Shown here one piece after another: positions 26,419 to 34,349 of a stretch of DNA of 38,365 nucleotides (position 1 is the first letter of the stretch; each line of letters starts with the position of its first letter). The translations under genes were made by a program, and so were the position numbers. Source of the DNA: an uncultured Bacilli bacterium. Its GTDB lineage: Bacteria; Bacillota_I; Bacilli_A; RF39; UBA660. Below the pieces are notes generated by a model that was not told the origin of the DNA, did not search any database, and saw nothing but the letters and a program-made list of their open reading frames with translations. The DNA lies in assembly GCA_947632565.1 (NCBI GenBank), contig CANRPT010000010.1, positions 1-38,365 on the forward strand, in the 5' to 3' direction.

Positions 26419-28444
26419 AACTAATTTAGTATTTACGAAAAATATTTTAATCAAACCAGGAGAAAGTCATGAATATGGAATCAAATTATGGATAGATATC
26501 AATGCAGGAAATGAAATACAAGGAAAAACATTTAGTGCGCAAGTAGTAGTAGATAGTATCCAAGAATTAGCAGATAATTATAAAATTGATACGAGACCGA
26601 TTCTAACGTTAAAAGAAGGAACTTCTAATATTAGTTTAAAAGTCAATGAGAATTATCAAGAATTAGGAGTAGAAAAAATAGAAGATGATCAAGAAATATT
26701 TACAAGTAGTGATGTAGTAACAACCATAGAATATTTTGATGGAACCAATAAAGAATTACAGGTAGTAGATAAAGTAGATACTACGAAAACAGGAATCTAT
26801 TATATTACTTACTAGGTAACAGATCAAAGTGGAAATACTGGGCAAGCAGTAAGAGTCGTAACGGTAAATGAAAGTTTAGAAAAACCAAGTATCCAATTAA
26901 TAGGAGCCGAAACAATCACTTTAGGACAAAGAGATTATTATAAGGAACAAGGAGTAGAAGTAGAAAAGGATTATAAAAGCTTTATTATCGGAGAAGTAAA
27001 GACTAAGGTAGTAGGAACTTATACAGTAAGATATATTGTGGTAGATCAAGAGCAGCAAATAAATAGTGTAACAAGAACTATTTATGTAAATGAACCATAT
27101 CAAGAACAACTATTAAATGGAGCATATCCAGAATTAACAGACAACTTAATCCCAGTAACGATAGAAGATGGTGGAACAGTAAAGAGGGCAAGTACATTAT
27201 CAACATGGTATAGTTACGAAAAGAAACAATGGGCCAATGTAGTAGTATTAAAAGATGAGAATGAAGAATATGAAAATAATGAAGTCATTCCAGAAGGCTC
27301 TATCGAAAGTTATTTTGTGTGGATACCAAAATATAGTTATCAAATATGGGATTTAGGAAATTACCCAGGATTCCTAAAAATTGAAAATAAAGTACATGAG
27401 ATTCAAATAAAATTTGGATTAGAAAATACAGTAGATGATCATATCAGTGCAGAAAAACAATGTCGAACACCGATGAATGGAAGTCAAGGAATAGCAGGAG
27501 GAAGTGGAAACTGTGCAGTAGGAGATTATATGACCCATCCAGCCTTTTTAGCATTTGATAGTAATGGCTTTTGGGTCGGAAAGTTTGAGACTGGATATGA
27601 GGGAGCAACGAAAACTGCAGAAGCTCAAATAAATAGTTCAGAACAAGATAAAATCATTATTAAACCCAATGTCTATAGTTGGAGAGGTATAACATTAGGG
27701 AATGCATTTCAGACATCTTATGAATATTTAAGAAATGAAGAAAGTCATATGATGAAGAATACGGAGTGGGGAGCAGTAGCTTATTTCAGTCAATCTCAAT
27801 ATGGAACTTGTACAAATGATCAATGTAGTGAAGTTAGAGTGAATAATAATTCAAATTATATTACAGGCTATGCAGCAAAGGAGGAACCAACTGCAGGATA
27901 TAATAATAAAGCAGATATTGAAGGAAATCATGTAGAAGGTACAGAACTTCATGAAAATGGAACAAATACAAAAATGTATCATACTACAGAGGGACATCAA
28001 GCTTCTACTACTGGAAATATCACAGGAGTTTATGATATGAGTGGTGGGGCTATGGAATATGTGATGGGGTATGCAACAAATCCAACAAATAATGATGCAA
28101 ATAATAACATTACTTCCTTATATCCAACTTTTTTTACTAGTAATGATTGGAAGAAATATTATGATAATTATACCTCAACATTCAATACTCAATTTAATAA
28201 TCGAATCTTAGGAGATGCAACAGGTGAAATGGGACCATTTGGAATTGAAAATGATCCAGATAACAACCAACATACTAAAAATAGTTGGTATAAAGATTAT
28301 GGCTATTTTGTAGATTTATATTCCTCTTGGTTTGATCGAGGTGGCTATTGGCCCGATGGTACTAGTGCTGGAGTGTTTGCGTTTAGTCACTTTAATGGAA
28401 ATAATTTTAGTAATACATCCTTTCGGATTGTCTTAACACCATAA
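26408..28444 (+). pseudogene. Headless C-terminal part of the same surface protein (silent in this orientation; one in-frame TAG)
   Basis: A single frame runs from 26408 to TAA 28442-28444 with one internal stop, TAG at 26813, where the DUF5011 pattern YYITY-x-VTDQSGN predicts Q (CAG to TAG). It has no start codon or binding site at its head. Order: rest of the TasA-like domain (to about 26600), two DUF5011-like repeats (about 26620-27095), then a long domain with FVWIPKYSYQIW, FWVGKFETGYEGA, YDMSGGAMEY and RGGYWPDGTSAGVFAF...FRIVL, typical of the sulfatase-modifying (FGE)/C-lectin-like fold. A GTG at 27038 could at most start an unanchored fragment. Predicted to be an exposed adhesin or ligand-binding protein. 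Confidence 0.7.
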
Positions 28445-28448
28445 CAAA

Positions 28449-28491
28449 AAAAGAGAAAGTTTGTTAGTTTTTCTAACATTCTTTCTCTTTT
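28449..28491. terminator. Bidirectional terminator between the surface-protein gene and the Rpn gene
   Basis: The arms 28449-28467 and 28473-28491 pair over 19 positions with two mismatches and a T5 loop. Runs of A and T on either side allow termination in both directions. It overlaps the Rpn stop codon. Confidence 0.85.
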
Positions 28492-29315
28492 AGATTTTGA
28501 ATCTCTGTTAGTGATAAACCAGTTGCTTTTGAAATATCATCAAGCTTGATACCAAGTTTTAATAAATTTTTAGCAATTTCCATATTTCTTTGTGTAATAC
28601 CTTTTTCTAATCCTTCTTCATAAGAATCTTTTCGTATAGAATTCTCTTCTTTTTTTCTCACTGCTTCATGATCATAGGCATAGATAAACTCTTCATCCAT
28701 CGCTAATCTCTCCAATTCTTCGATAATTTCTAAATCTCTGGAATTCTTCGTAGCTTTTCTCATTTCTTCATAACTTTCTTTTTGAAATAAAGAAAGTCTG
28801 ATATCAATTTCATTATTATCATAACATAAATTTTTGAATTCTGGTAAATAAATTTCAAAACTTTCAATATCTTCTATGACATCTTGAAGATGGGGTTCCA
28901 TAAATAGATAATGAACTTCTTTTACTTTTGGAACTTTTTGATAAGAATAGTTATTAAATAGAATGAGTTTTGTTTCCATCGGATGATAGTTTTCTCCTGT
29001 TTCAAACCTGTTACCAGCGATACGATATAAGTAACTATAATTTTTAATTCTTAAATGTTGATAATAAGAATCATTCATTTCTATAATAACGATCGTATCA
29101 TCTTTCTTTAAGACTAAATCCATCCGATAATCTTTGATTTGATTTCCGGTGTTTGCTTCATTATCAACAAGTTCAAAACCAGATAAATCAAGACCACACT
29201 TTTCTAAGATAATTTCATCGAACCAAGGTTTCAACTTCGGATTCTTATAAAGGTACTTAAAGGTAGTATCACTACAGAGTTTCACAAATCTTACTTTTTC
29301 TTTTAATTTAGTCAT
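28473..29315 (-). CDS. Rpn-family recombination-promoting nuclease / putative transposase (PD-(D/E)XK)
   Basis: The 280-residue protein starts VRFVKLCSDTTFKYLY. It has the nuclease core NTGNQIKDYRMDLVLKK ... TIVIIEMND (D and E-x-N of the PD-(D/E)XK site). It ends with the usual Rpn tail: basic/acidic repeats, then MEIAKNLLKLGIKLDDISKATGLSLTEIQNL. Family members cut DNA and promote horizontal recombination. ATG 29315 is chosen because AAAGGAG lies just upstream; the open frame reaches GTG 29354 but without a binding site. A second, near-identical 5' part lies at 1-299. Confidence 0.88.
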   Translation of the reverse strand: MTKLKEKVRFVKLCSDTTFKYLYKNPKLKPWFDEIILEKCGLDLSGFELVDNEANTGNQIKDYRMDLVLKKDDTIVIIEMNDSYYQHLRIKNYSYLYRIAGNRFETGENYHPMETKLILFNNYSYQKVPKVKEVHYLFMEPHLQDVIEDIESFEIYLPEFKNLCYDNNEIDIRLSLFQKESYEEMRKATKNSRDLEIIEELERLAMDEEFIYAYDHEAVRKKEENSIRKDSYEEGLEKGITQRNMEIAKNLLKLGIKLDDISKATGLSLTEIQNLKEKEC

Positions 29316-29462
29316 ATAACTCCTTTCGTTTTTAGAAGATAAATACTTTTTCACCCCCTTATCATCATTTATCCTCTTATAGTATTATTTGAAAAAAATG
29401 GAGAATGACTAAAAAAATCGAAAAAAAGTTGGAAAAAATAGAAAATTTTACAGTTTTAGACA
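29017..29462. repeat. Long direct repeat, copy 2 (partner 1-445)
   Basis: Near-identical to 1-445 in the same orientation, ending at TTTTACAGTTTTAGACA. The 3' edge lies 92 bp before the SPOR-protein start, so the repeat does not include that gene. Confidence 0.9.
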
Positions 29463-29554
29463 TTTTTTTGCCTTTGGTTTCATTTTTTCATTGGGAAATA
29501 TTTTTTTCGACAAAATTCTATTTTGCTTTTACGTATGATAATCTTGGTGATCAT

Positions 29555-30007
29555 ATGAAATTAAATTTATTCATTCCTATTCTGTGTGCTATCTTATTGG
29601 GTTATCTTTGTGCCTCTTTTATTTTCGAACAATATGGTATTACAAGCTTTTCTTTCTCAGAAAAAGGAACAGTTTATATGTTACAATGTGGAGCTTATAC
29701 AACTGAAAGTGCTAGCAAAGAAGAAATTCCTGGAGTAGAAGATAAAATTACGATAAAAGAAGGCAATAAATATTACTCTTATATTGGAATGACTAGTAGT
29801 AAGAAAAATGCTTTAGCAATTCAAGAAATGTATCAAAAACAAGGAGTCAGCCTTTATATTAAAGATACTTATCTAGATAATGATGATTTTATCAATGAAT
29901 TATCTCAATATGATGTTTTATTAGAAAATAGCGATACTTTAGAAGAAGTGAATTCTGTTTTAAAAACTATTTTAGCAACTTATGATGAAATTATACAAAA
30001 TTCGTAA
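29555..30007 (+). CDS. SPOR-domain membrane protein, SpoIIB-like
   Basis: The 150-residue protein has an N-terminal transmembrane anchor (about 4-26) and a SPOR-like domain opening VYMLQCGAYTTESASKE, which would bind denuded peptidoglycan. Helical tail. In Bacillus spoIIB, another SPOR protein, precedes maf-radC-mreBCD, so the position supports a role in septal wall work during engulfment. Start at ATG 29555 with TTGGTGAT; the open frame extends to 29405, but that part lies partly inside the duplicated repeat and lacks a binding site. Confidence 0.7.
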   Translation: MKLNLFIPILCAILLGYLCASFIFEQYGITSFSFSEKGTVYMLQCGAYTTESASKEEIPGVEDKITIKEGNKYYSYIGMTSSKKNALAIQEMYQKQGVSLYIKDTYLDNDDFINELSQYDVLLENSDTLEEVNSVLKTILATYDEIIQNS

Positions 30008-30050
30008 GTCAATTTCATTTTTTTGCAGAATAATATATTAGGTGATAAAA

Positions 30051-30737
30051 ATGAAAGTAAAAGATTTACCAGAATTAGAAAGACCAAGAGAAAGATTACT
30101 GCAAGTAGGAGTAGAAAACTTATCGAATGAAGAATTACTTTCCGTTATTCTAAAAAGTGGGACAAAAAACAAATCTGTAAAAGAAATGAGTTTAGAAATT
30201 TTAAAAGATTTCAATGGAATAGCAAATTTTCAAACAGTAACCAAAGAAAAACTGCAACAGATTAAGGGAATTGGATTAGCTCAGGCTTTGACATTACTAA
30301 GTGTAGTAGAACTCGGAAGAAGAATTTATCAAAACCAGAAGCCTTTTTTGAAACTTTCTCTTCGTTCTGCAGGTGATATTTATCAGTATATGAAATATGA
30401 ATTAAAAGATAAAAAGCAAGAATACTTCTATTGTTTATATGTAAATACTAAAAAGGAATTAATAGAAAGGAAATTATTATTTATGGGAACTTTGAATCGT
30501 AGTATTGTACATCCTAGAGAAGTATTTAAACATGCTTATTTATGTAGTGCATCAGGAATTATTTGTATTCATAATCATCCAAGTGGTGATATTACTCCTA
30601 GTAAAGAAGATATTCATCTAACCAATTCGTTAGTAGAATTAGGAAAAGTGAATGGAATCCCTATTTTAGACCATATTATTATTGGAGAAGATCAATATTA
30701 TAGTTTTTATGAAGATGGACAAATCATGAACTTATAA
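30051..30737 (+). CDS. radC: RadC family protein (JAMM/MPN domain)
   Basis: An N-terminal helix-hairpin-helix region (KLQQIKGIGLAQALTLLSV near residue 66) is followed by an MPN domain with the metal-binding JAMM motif HNHPSGDITPSKED near 176. RadC proteins are common but their role in repair is unproven. ATG 30051 follows AGGTGAT at proper distance; the ORF could extend three codons upstream to a GTG that lies inside the binding site. 228 residues. First gene of the mre-spoIVF cluster. Confidence 0.92.
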   Translation: MKVKDLPELERPRERLLQVGVENLSNEELLSVILKSGTKNKSVKEMSLEILKDFNGIANFQTVTKEKLQQIKGIGLAQALTLLSVVELGRRIYQNQKPFLKLSLRSAGDIYQYMKYELKDKKQEYFYCLYVNTKKELIERKLLFMGTLNRSIVHPREVFKHAYLCSASGIICIHNHPSGDITPSKEDIHLTNSLVELGKVNGIPILDHIIIGEDQYYSFYEDGQIMNL

Positions 30738-30751
30738 ATGAGGTGATTTCG

Positions 30752-31510
30752 TTGTACCACAAAAAGAAAAAAATTGGAAAAAAGTTAGGAATTGGAATCG
30801 GGTTAGTTCTATGTTTTATTCTTCTCTTTTTTAGTTATACAAGGAATAGTAGTTATTTGAAAATTGAAAAGATAATCCATGATATAGGTATCTTTCTAGA
30901 AGGTGTTTTTATTTCAGAACAAGGAGAATTGGAGGAAGAAATTATAGATGGAATCCATCAAGAATTAGAATTAGAAAATCAAGAATTAAAGAAGCTATTG
31001 GAATTAAACTACAGTAATTATCAAAAAATTAATGCAACAGTAATTAAAAGAGATATCAATTGGTTTCATTCTTTAATAATCAATAAAGGAGAAAGACAGG
31101 GAATCGGAATTAATATGGCAGTAGTATCTAGTCAAGGGTTAATTGGAAAAGTAATTCAAACAAATGAAAATTCTAGTGTAGTAGAACTTTTAAGCTCTGG
31201 AAGTAATCGTCTAAAAGTATCTGTTTCTATTGCTATGGAACAAGAAACAGTTCATGGAATTCTAAATGGTTATTTAGAACAAGAATCGCTACTAGAAGTA
31301 AACTATATTCCAAAAGAAAAAAAGATAGAGATTGGTAGTAGTGTTTATACCAGTGGCTTAGGAGAAGTTTATCCCGCTGGAATTTATGTTGGAAAAATAG
31401 AAGCAATCACGTTAGATTCTTTAGGATTATATCAAATTGCCAAAATAAGGCCAGATACTTCCTATGATACCATTCGATATGTTAGTATTTTCGTGAGGGA
31501 AAATTTATGA
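30752..31510 (+). CDS. mreC: Rod shape-determining protein MreC
   Basis: MreC links the elongation wall-synthesis machinery across the membrane. It has a short basic cytoplasmic part (YHKKKKIGKK), one membrane span at about 13-32, a coiled coil around 65-90 and the double beta-barrel periplasm-type domain (INKGERQGIGINMAVVSSQG, GLIGKVIQTNENSSVVELL, VYTSGLGEVYPAGIYVG). The start is TTG 30752 behind AGGTGAT, the same spacing as at radC; GTG 30743 would sit within the binding site. About 252 residues. No mreB is present just upstream. Confidence 0.92.
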   Translation: MYHKKKKIGKKLGIGIGLVLCFILLFFSYTRNSSYLKIEKIIHDIGIFLEGVFISEQGELEEEIIDGIHQELELENQELKKLLELNYSNYQKINATVIKRDINWFHSLIINKGERQGIGINMAVVSSQGLIGKVIQTNENSSVVELLSSGSNRLKVSVSIAMEQETVHGILNGYLEQESLLEVNYIPKEKKIEIGSSVYTSGLGEVYPAGIYVGKIEAITLDSLGLYQIAKIRPDTSYDTIRYVSIFVRENL

Positions 31511-31989
31511 TTTATTTATTTTTATTCCTGTCTCTTATTTTAGATTTTATTTTATCCTATTATCTTCCTTTTTTTCCAAAATTCTTTTCTTTTTTTTATC
31601 CAGAATTATTTTATACTACAATACTCGTTTTCTTTCTTTTTTCTATCAAAAACAAGAAGAAGGGAAGATTTCTTCTCATCATTGCAATATTATATGATTT
31701 TTTCTTTCAACCAATTTATTTCTTTTCCTTTTTTCTTCTTCTTATTTTATTTTGCTGGATTTTTATTATTGAAAAAAAATATACAATTCATTTTTTCTCT
31801 TATTTTATCCTTCTAAGTAGTTGCATCATTCTAATTCCAGTTATCAAATCTTTTCTTTTATTTCTCTTGGGAAAACCATTATCATTTTTCTTCCTATGGA
31901 ATCAAATCATTCATACATTTCTTCTTAATTTCTGTTATGGGATATTTCTTTATTCACTTTTTGGTATAAAAAGAAAGAAAAAATCATAG
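31507..31989 (+). CDS. mreD: Rod shape-determining protein MreD
   Basis: 160 residues, almost entirely hydrophobic with about five membrane spans and very Phe-rich, starting at an ATGA overlap with mreC. Sequence alone is weakly diagnostic; position directly after mreC and topology support MreD, a membrane partner of MreC in cell elongation. Confidence 0.82.
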   Translation: MIYLFLFLSLILDFILSYYLPFFPKFFSFFYPELFYTTILVFFLFSIKNKKKGRFLLIIAILYDFFFQPIYFFSFFLLLILFCWIFIIEKKYTIHFFSYFILLSSCIILIPVIKSFLLFLLGKPLSFFFLWNQIIHTFLLNFCYGIFLYSLFGIKRKKKS

Positions 31990-32010
31990 AAATTAATAAG
32001 GTGATATCAT

Positions 32011-32616
32011 ATGGAAGAATATAAATCTATACAAAAATATCGTAATAAAATAAAAAAACAAGAATCTAAAACTATTTTTCTTCCTTATTCCATTCTAAAT
32101 CGTATTTTACTTTCAGGAATATTATTGCTGATTTGTTTGTGTGCAATAAAAATAAATTCTAATTTTAAAGAATGGGTTGATAAAAATGTTTATCATGTTA
32201 ATTTTTCCTTTGCTAAAATAAATGCTTCTTATCAGAAATATTTTGGTGATTTATTACCAATCCCAGATATTACTAAAGAAAAAGAAGAACCAGTTTTTTC
32301 AGAAAAGTTAACCTATACTTCTAGTGAAGCATATAAAGATGGAGTAAAATTAGTAGTTGGTTCTAATTATTTAGTACCAATTTTAGAAAGTGGAATTGTA
32401 GTATTTATTGGAGAAAAAGAAAATTATGGAAATACCGTTATTATCCAACAAGTAAATGGAATCGATTTATGGTATGTTGGAGTAGATAATAGTAATGTAA
32501 AAATTTACGATTATGTAGAAAAAGGAAATTTACTGGGAGAATCTATTAGCAATGAAATTTATCTTTATTATCAAAAAGGAGGGGAATTTTTAGATTATCA
32601 AGAATATTTGGGGTAG
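32011..32616 (+). CDS. spoIVFA: Stage IV sporulation protein FA (SpoIVFA)
   Basis: SpoIVFA holds the protease SpoIVFB and its inhibitor BofA in the outer forespore membrane. The 201-residue protein has a basic cytoplasmic part, one membrane span (about 29-48) and a degenerate LytM/M23-like domain without the zinc ligands. KIYDYVEKGNLLGESISNEI and the end YYQKGGEFLDYQEYL match the Bacillus protein (YDFVDKGKKLG ... MKDGDKFIDPIQ), and NFSFAKINASYQKYFGDLLP matches its middle. AAGGTGAT site. It overlaps spoIVFB. Confidence 0.85.
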   Translation: MEEYKSIQKYRNKIKKQESKTIFLPYSILNRILLSGILLLICLCAIKINSNFKEWVDKNVYHVNFSFAKINASYQKYFGDLLPIPDITKEKEEPVFSEKLTYTSSEAYKDGVKLVVGSNYLVPILESGIVVFIGEKENYGNTVIIQQVNGIDLWYVGVDNSNVKIYDYVEKGNLLGESISNEIYLYYQKGGEFLDYQEYLG

Positions 32617-33337
32617 AATTTATTTTCATCCCCTTTTTTATCTTTTTTGTTTTCTTTGCTTTTTTACAGGTCATTTTAGAAATTTATGTTATTTTACAGT
32701 TCTTATTTTTGTTCACGAATGTGGACATTTTTTCACTGGTAAAATATTAGGCTTTCAGTTAGAAAGAATAGAAATTTATCCCTATGGGGGATGTAGTAAA
32801 TTAAAGTATGATTTAAATACAAAAATAGGGAAAGAATTTTTCGTATTGGTAATGGGTCCTCTTACTCAAATTCTTTTTGTTGCAATCATTCAATATTTTA
32901 AGATTGATGTTCCTTCTTATTTTTATACTTATCATTTTTATATATTATTCTTTAATTTACTTCCAATTGTACCTTTGGATGGTGGAAAACTATTACAATT
33001 ACTATTTTGTTTCTTTTTCTCTTATTATCAAAGCTTACAAAAAAGTTTCTATTTTAGTTATTTCTTTTTTCTTATTTTAGTTTTTACAAGTTTTCAAAAG
33101 AATTTAATTTTAGTCCTTATTTTTCTTTTATTAGGATTTAAACTTTTAAAAGAAATGAATCAAGGAGACTATTTATTTCAGAAATTTTTATTAGAAAGAT
33201 ATCTGTATAATTATTCTTTCTCGAAGATAAAGATCGTAAAACAAATCAAAGAGATGAAAAGAGAAAATACTCATTATTTTATAGTAAATCATCAATGGAT
33301 TACGGAAAAAGAAAAATTAAAGGAATACTTTAAGTAA
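32594..33337 (+). CDS. spoIVFB: Stage IV sporulation protein FB (SpoIVFB), site-2 protease of pro-sigma-K, probable AUU start
   Basis: SpoIVFB is an intramembrane zinc protease that removes the pro-sequence of sigma-K. HECGH lies at residues 41-45 and NLLPIVPLDGG at 121-131, matching H43-E44-H47 and N129/D137 of Bacillus. FHP and FTGH near the N-terminus also match Bacillus (VHP, LTGH). The frame opens after TAG 32591 and contains no ATG, GTG or TTG until TTG 32846, after the active site. AAGGAGGGG (32576-32584) lies 9-11 bases before AUU 32594, taken as the start. 247 residues, 5-6 membrane spans. It overlaps spoIVFA by 23 nt. Confidence 0.85.
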   Translation: MIKNIWGRIYFHPLFYLFCFLCFFTGHFRNLCYFTVLIFVHECGHFFTGKILGFQLERIEIYPYGGCSKLKYDLNTKIGKEFFVLVMGPLTQILFVAIIQYFKIDVPSYFYTYHFYILFFNLLPIVPLDGGKLLQLLFCFFFSYYQSLQKSFYFSYFFFLILVFTSFQKNLILVLIFLLLGFKLLKEMNQGDYLFQKFLLERYLYNYSFSKIKIVKQIKEMKRENTHYFIVNHQWITEKEKLKEYFK

Positions 33338-33366
33338 TTGACAAATTCGTCTAAATTATGTATAAT
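33338..33366 (+). promoter_or_regulatory. Perfect consensus sigma-A promoter
   Basis: TTGACA, 17-bp spacer, TATAAT, starting right after the spoIVFB stop codon. It drives the 13-codon ORF and the 279-residue gene. Confidence 0.93.
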
Positions 33367-33393
33367 AACAACAGTTTGAAAAGGGGGATTTGT

Positions 33394-33435
33394 ATGTTAA
33401 CAATTTGTAAGGAAACAAAGGTAAAAAAATCCTGA
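33394..33435 (+). CDS. Possible 13-codon leader peptide
   Basis: ATG 33394 follows AAGGGGG at good distance; MLTICKETKVKKS then TGA. It lies between a perfect promoter and the next gene. A second frame (to about 33460) continues without stop and reaches ATG 33462, so a decayed or frameshifted small gene is the alternative. No attenuator hairpin is evident. Confidence 0.35.
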   Translation: MLTICKETKVKKS

Positions 33436-33492
33436 GATTATCCAATAGAAAAAAATTTACAATGCCAAAAAAAATGCAAGGAGGGATAGAAG

Positions 33493-34332
33493 ATGCCAGA
33501 TTTTTACTTAGAAGGAGAAGAAAAAATAGGAAGATATCTTCCTAAAAATTTAGAAAATTATCATATTCTTTGTAAGAATGAAAACTTAAAAGAACAGTTG
33601 GAAGATTTATGTAATCGTATGCAAGAAAAACAGTACTACGATTGGTCTTTCGCTGATTTTCGTTCTTTTAAAAGAGGGATTTCCCAATTTTCGATTTCTT
33701 CCTTTTTCCAAATTTATCCCATGATGCTTCCCTATTTTTCTCTTTCTAAAAAAGAATTAGAAGAAAAACTAAGAAATTTTGATCAAAAATTAGATTTACA
33801 TGTTTTTGATTTAAAAAGAGTTATTCATGAAGAAAGAATTCAAGTTGCGATTTCTGGAAAGGAAAGTTTTCGAATACAAACTTCTTATTCTTTTGAGGAA
33901 CATCAGTTTCAATTAGAAGATTTTCCTAAATTATTTTTATGCCTTTCTTCTAAAGTTAAAAAATATGGGGATTATACTTGGAAATATTATTTAAGTGATG
34001 ATTTTTATTGGGAAGACGATATGGAAAAGAAAGAAGAATTAACATCCTTATTATCGAACTTTTATCAAAATAGAGAATCTTTATTAGAACCAATTATCAA
34101 TCATTATCATGAATGGATTAATTGCATGGCAAAAGAACCTTTTTATCCTTATTTAGAATCTTTATCTAAAATGTTTTTTACTTGGGGTTGTGAAAATATT
34201 CAATATCAATTAAAAATATATGGAAAACTACAGGAAAGAGATTATAAACAGTATGTTGCAGAAAAATGTAGTATTCGTGCTCATCAGGAAATAATCTCAA
34301 AAGAAAAACAAAAAAATTATAAATTTGGATAA
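33493..34332 (+). CDS. Unrecognised cytoplasmic protein, 279 residues
   Basis: I do not recognise the family. The protein is charged, rich in Phe/Tyr/Trp, has no signal or membrane span and shows no enzyme motif I can name. Helical segments dominate (LSKKELEEKLRNFDQKLD; LSNFYQNRESLLEPIINHYH). Length and context (after spoIVFB, before spoVB) would be compatible with a YtxC-like sporulation protein, but I cannot confirm this. AAGGAGGG gives a strong start, and the transcript begins at a consensus promoter 126 bp upstream. Confidence 0.65.
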   Translation: MPDFYLEGEEKIGRYLPKNLENYHILCKNENLKEQLEDLCNRMQEKQYYDWSFADFRSFKRGISQFSISSFFQIYPMMLPYFSLSKKELEEKLRNFDQKLDLHVFDLKRVIHEERIQVAISGKESFRIQTSYSFEEHQFQLEDFPKLFLCLSSKVKKYGDYTWKYYLSDDFYWEDDMEKKEELTSLLSNFYQNRESLLEPIINHYHEWINCMAKEPFYPYLESLSKMFFTWGCENIQYQLKIYGKLQERDYKQYVAEKCSIRAHQEIISKEKQKNYKFG

Positions 34333-34349
34333 GCAATTATCCTTTTTTT
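34327..34349. terminator. Terminator between the 279-residue gene and spoVB
   Basis: GGATAA-GCAA-TTATCC followed by seven T. It overlaps the stop codons of both convergent genes. Confidence 0.8.

Noticed and set aside
26813..26815. TAG as a reassigned sense codon
   Set aside because: TAG ends other real genes in the window (the Rpn gene, the HD-domain gene and spoIVFA), so a reassigned code is unlikely.
28473..29315. Rpn protein as the invertase for the neighbouring segment
   Set aside because: It is a PD-(D/E)XK nuclease without the catalytic residues of serine or tyrosine site-specific recombinases; adjacency alone is not evidence.
29316..29354. Extension of the Rpn protein to GTG 29354
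   Set aside because: No binding site there; AAAGGAG fits ATG 29315, and the same start is kept in copy 1.
29405..29554. Upstream extension of the SPOR-protein gene to ATG 29405
   Set aside because: The first 58 bp belong to the duplicated repeat, which at copy 1 (386-445) is not followed by any such gene. A good binding site and a natural membrane-anchor start are at 29555.
32846..33337. Short spoIVFB starting at TTG 32846
   Set aside because: It would lack the HECGH active site, which is encoded in frame upstream.
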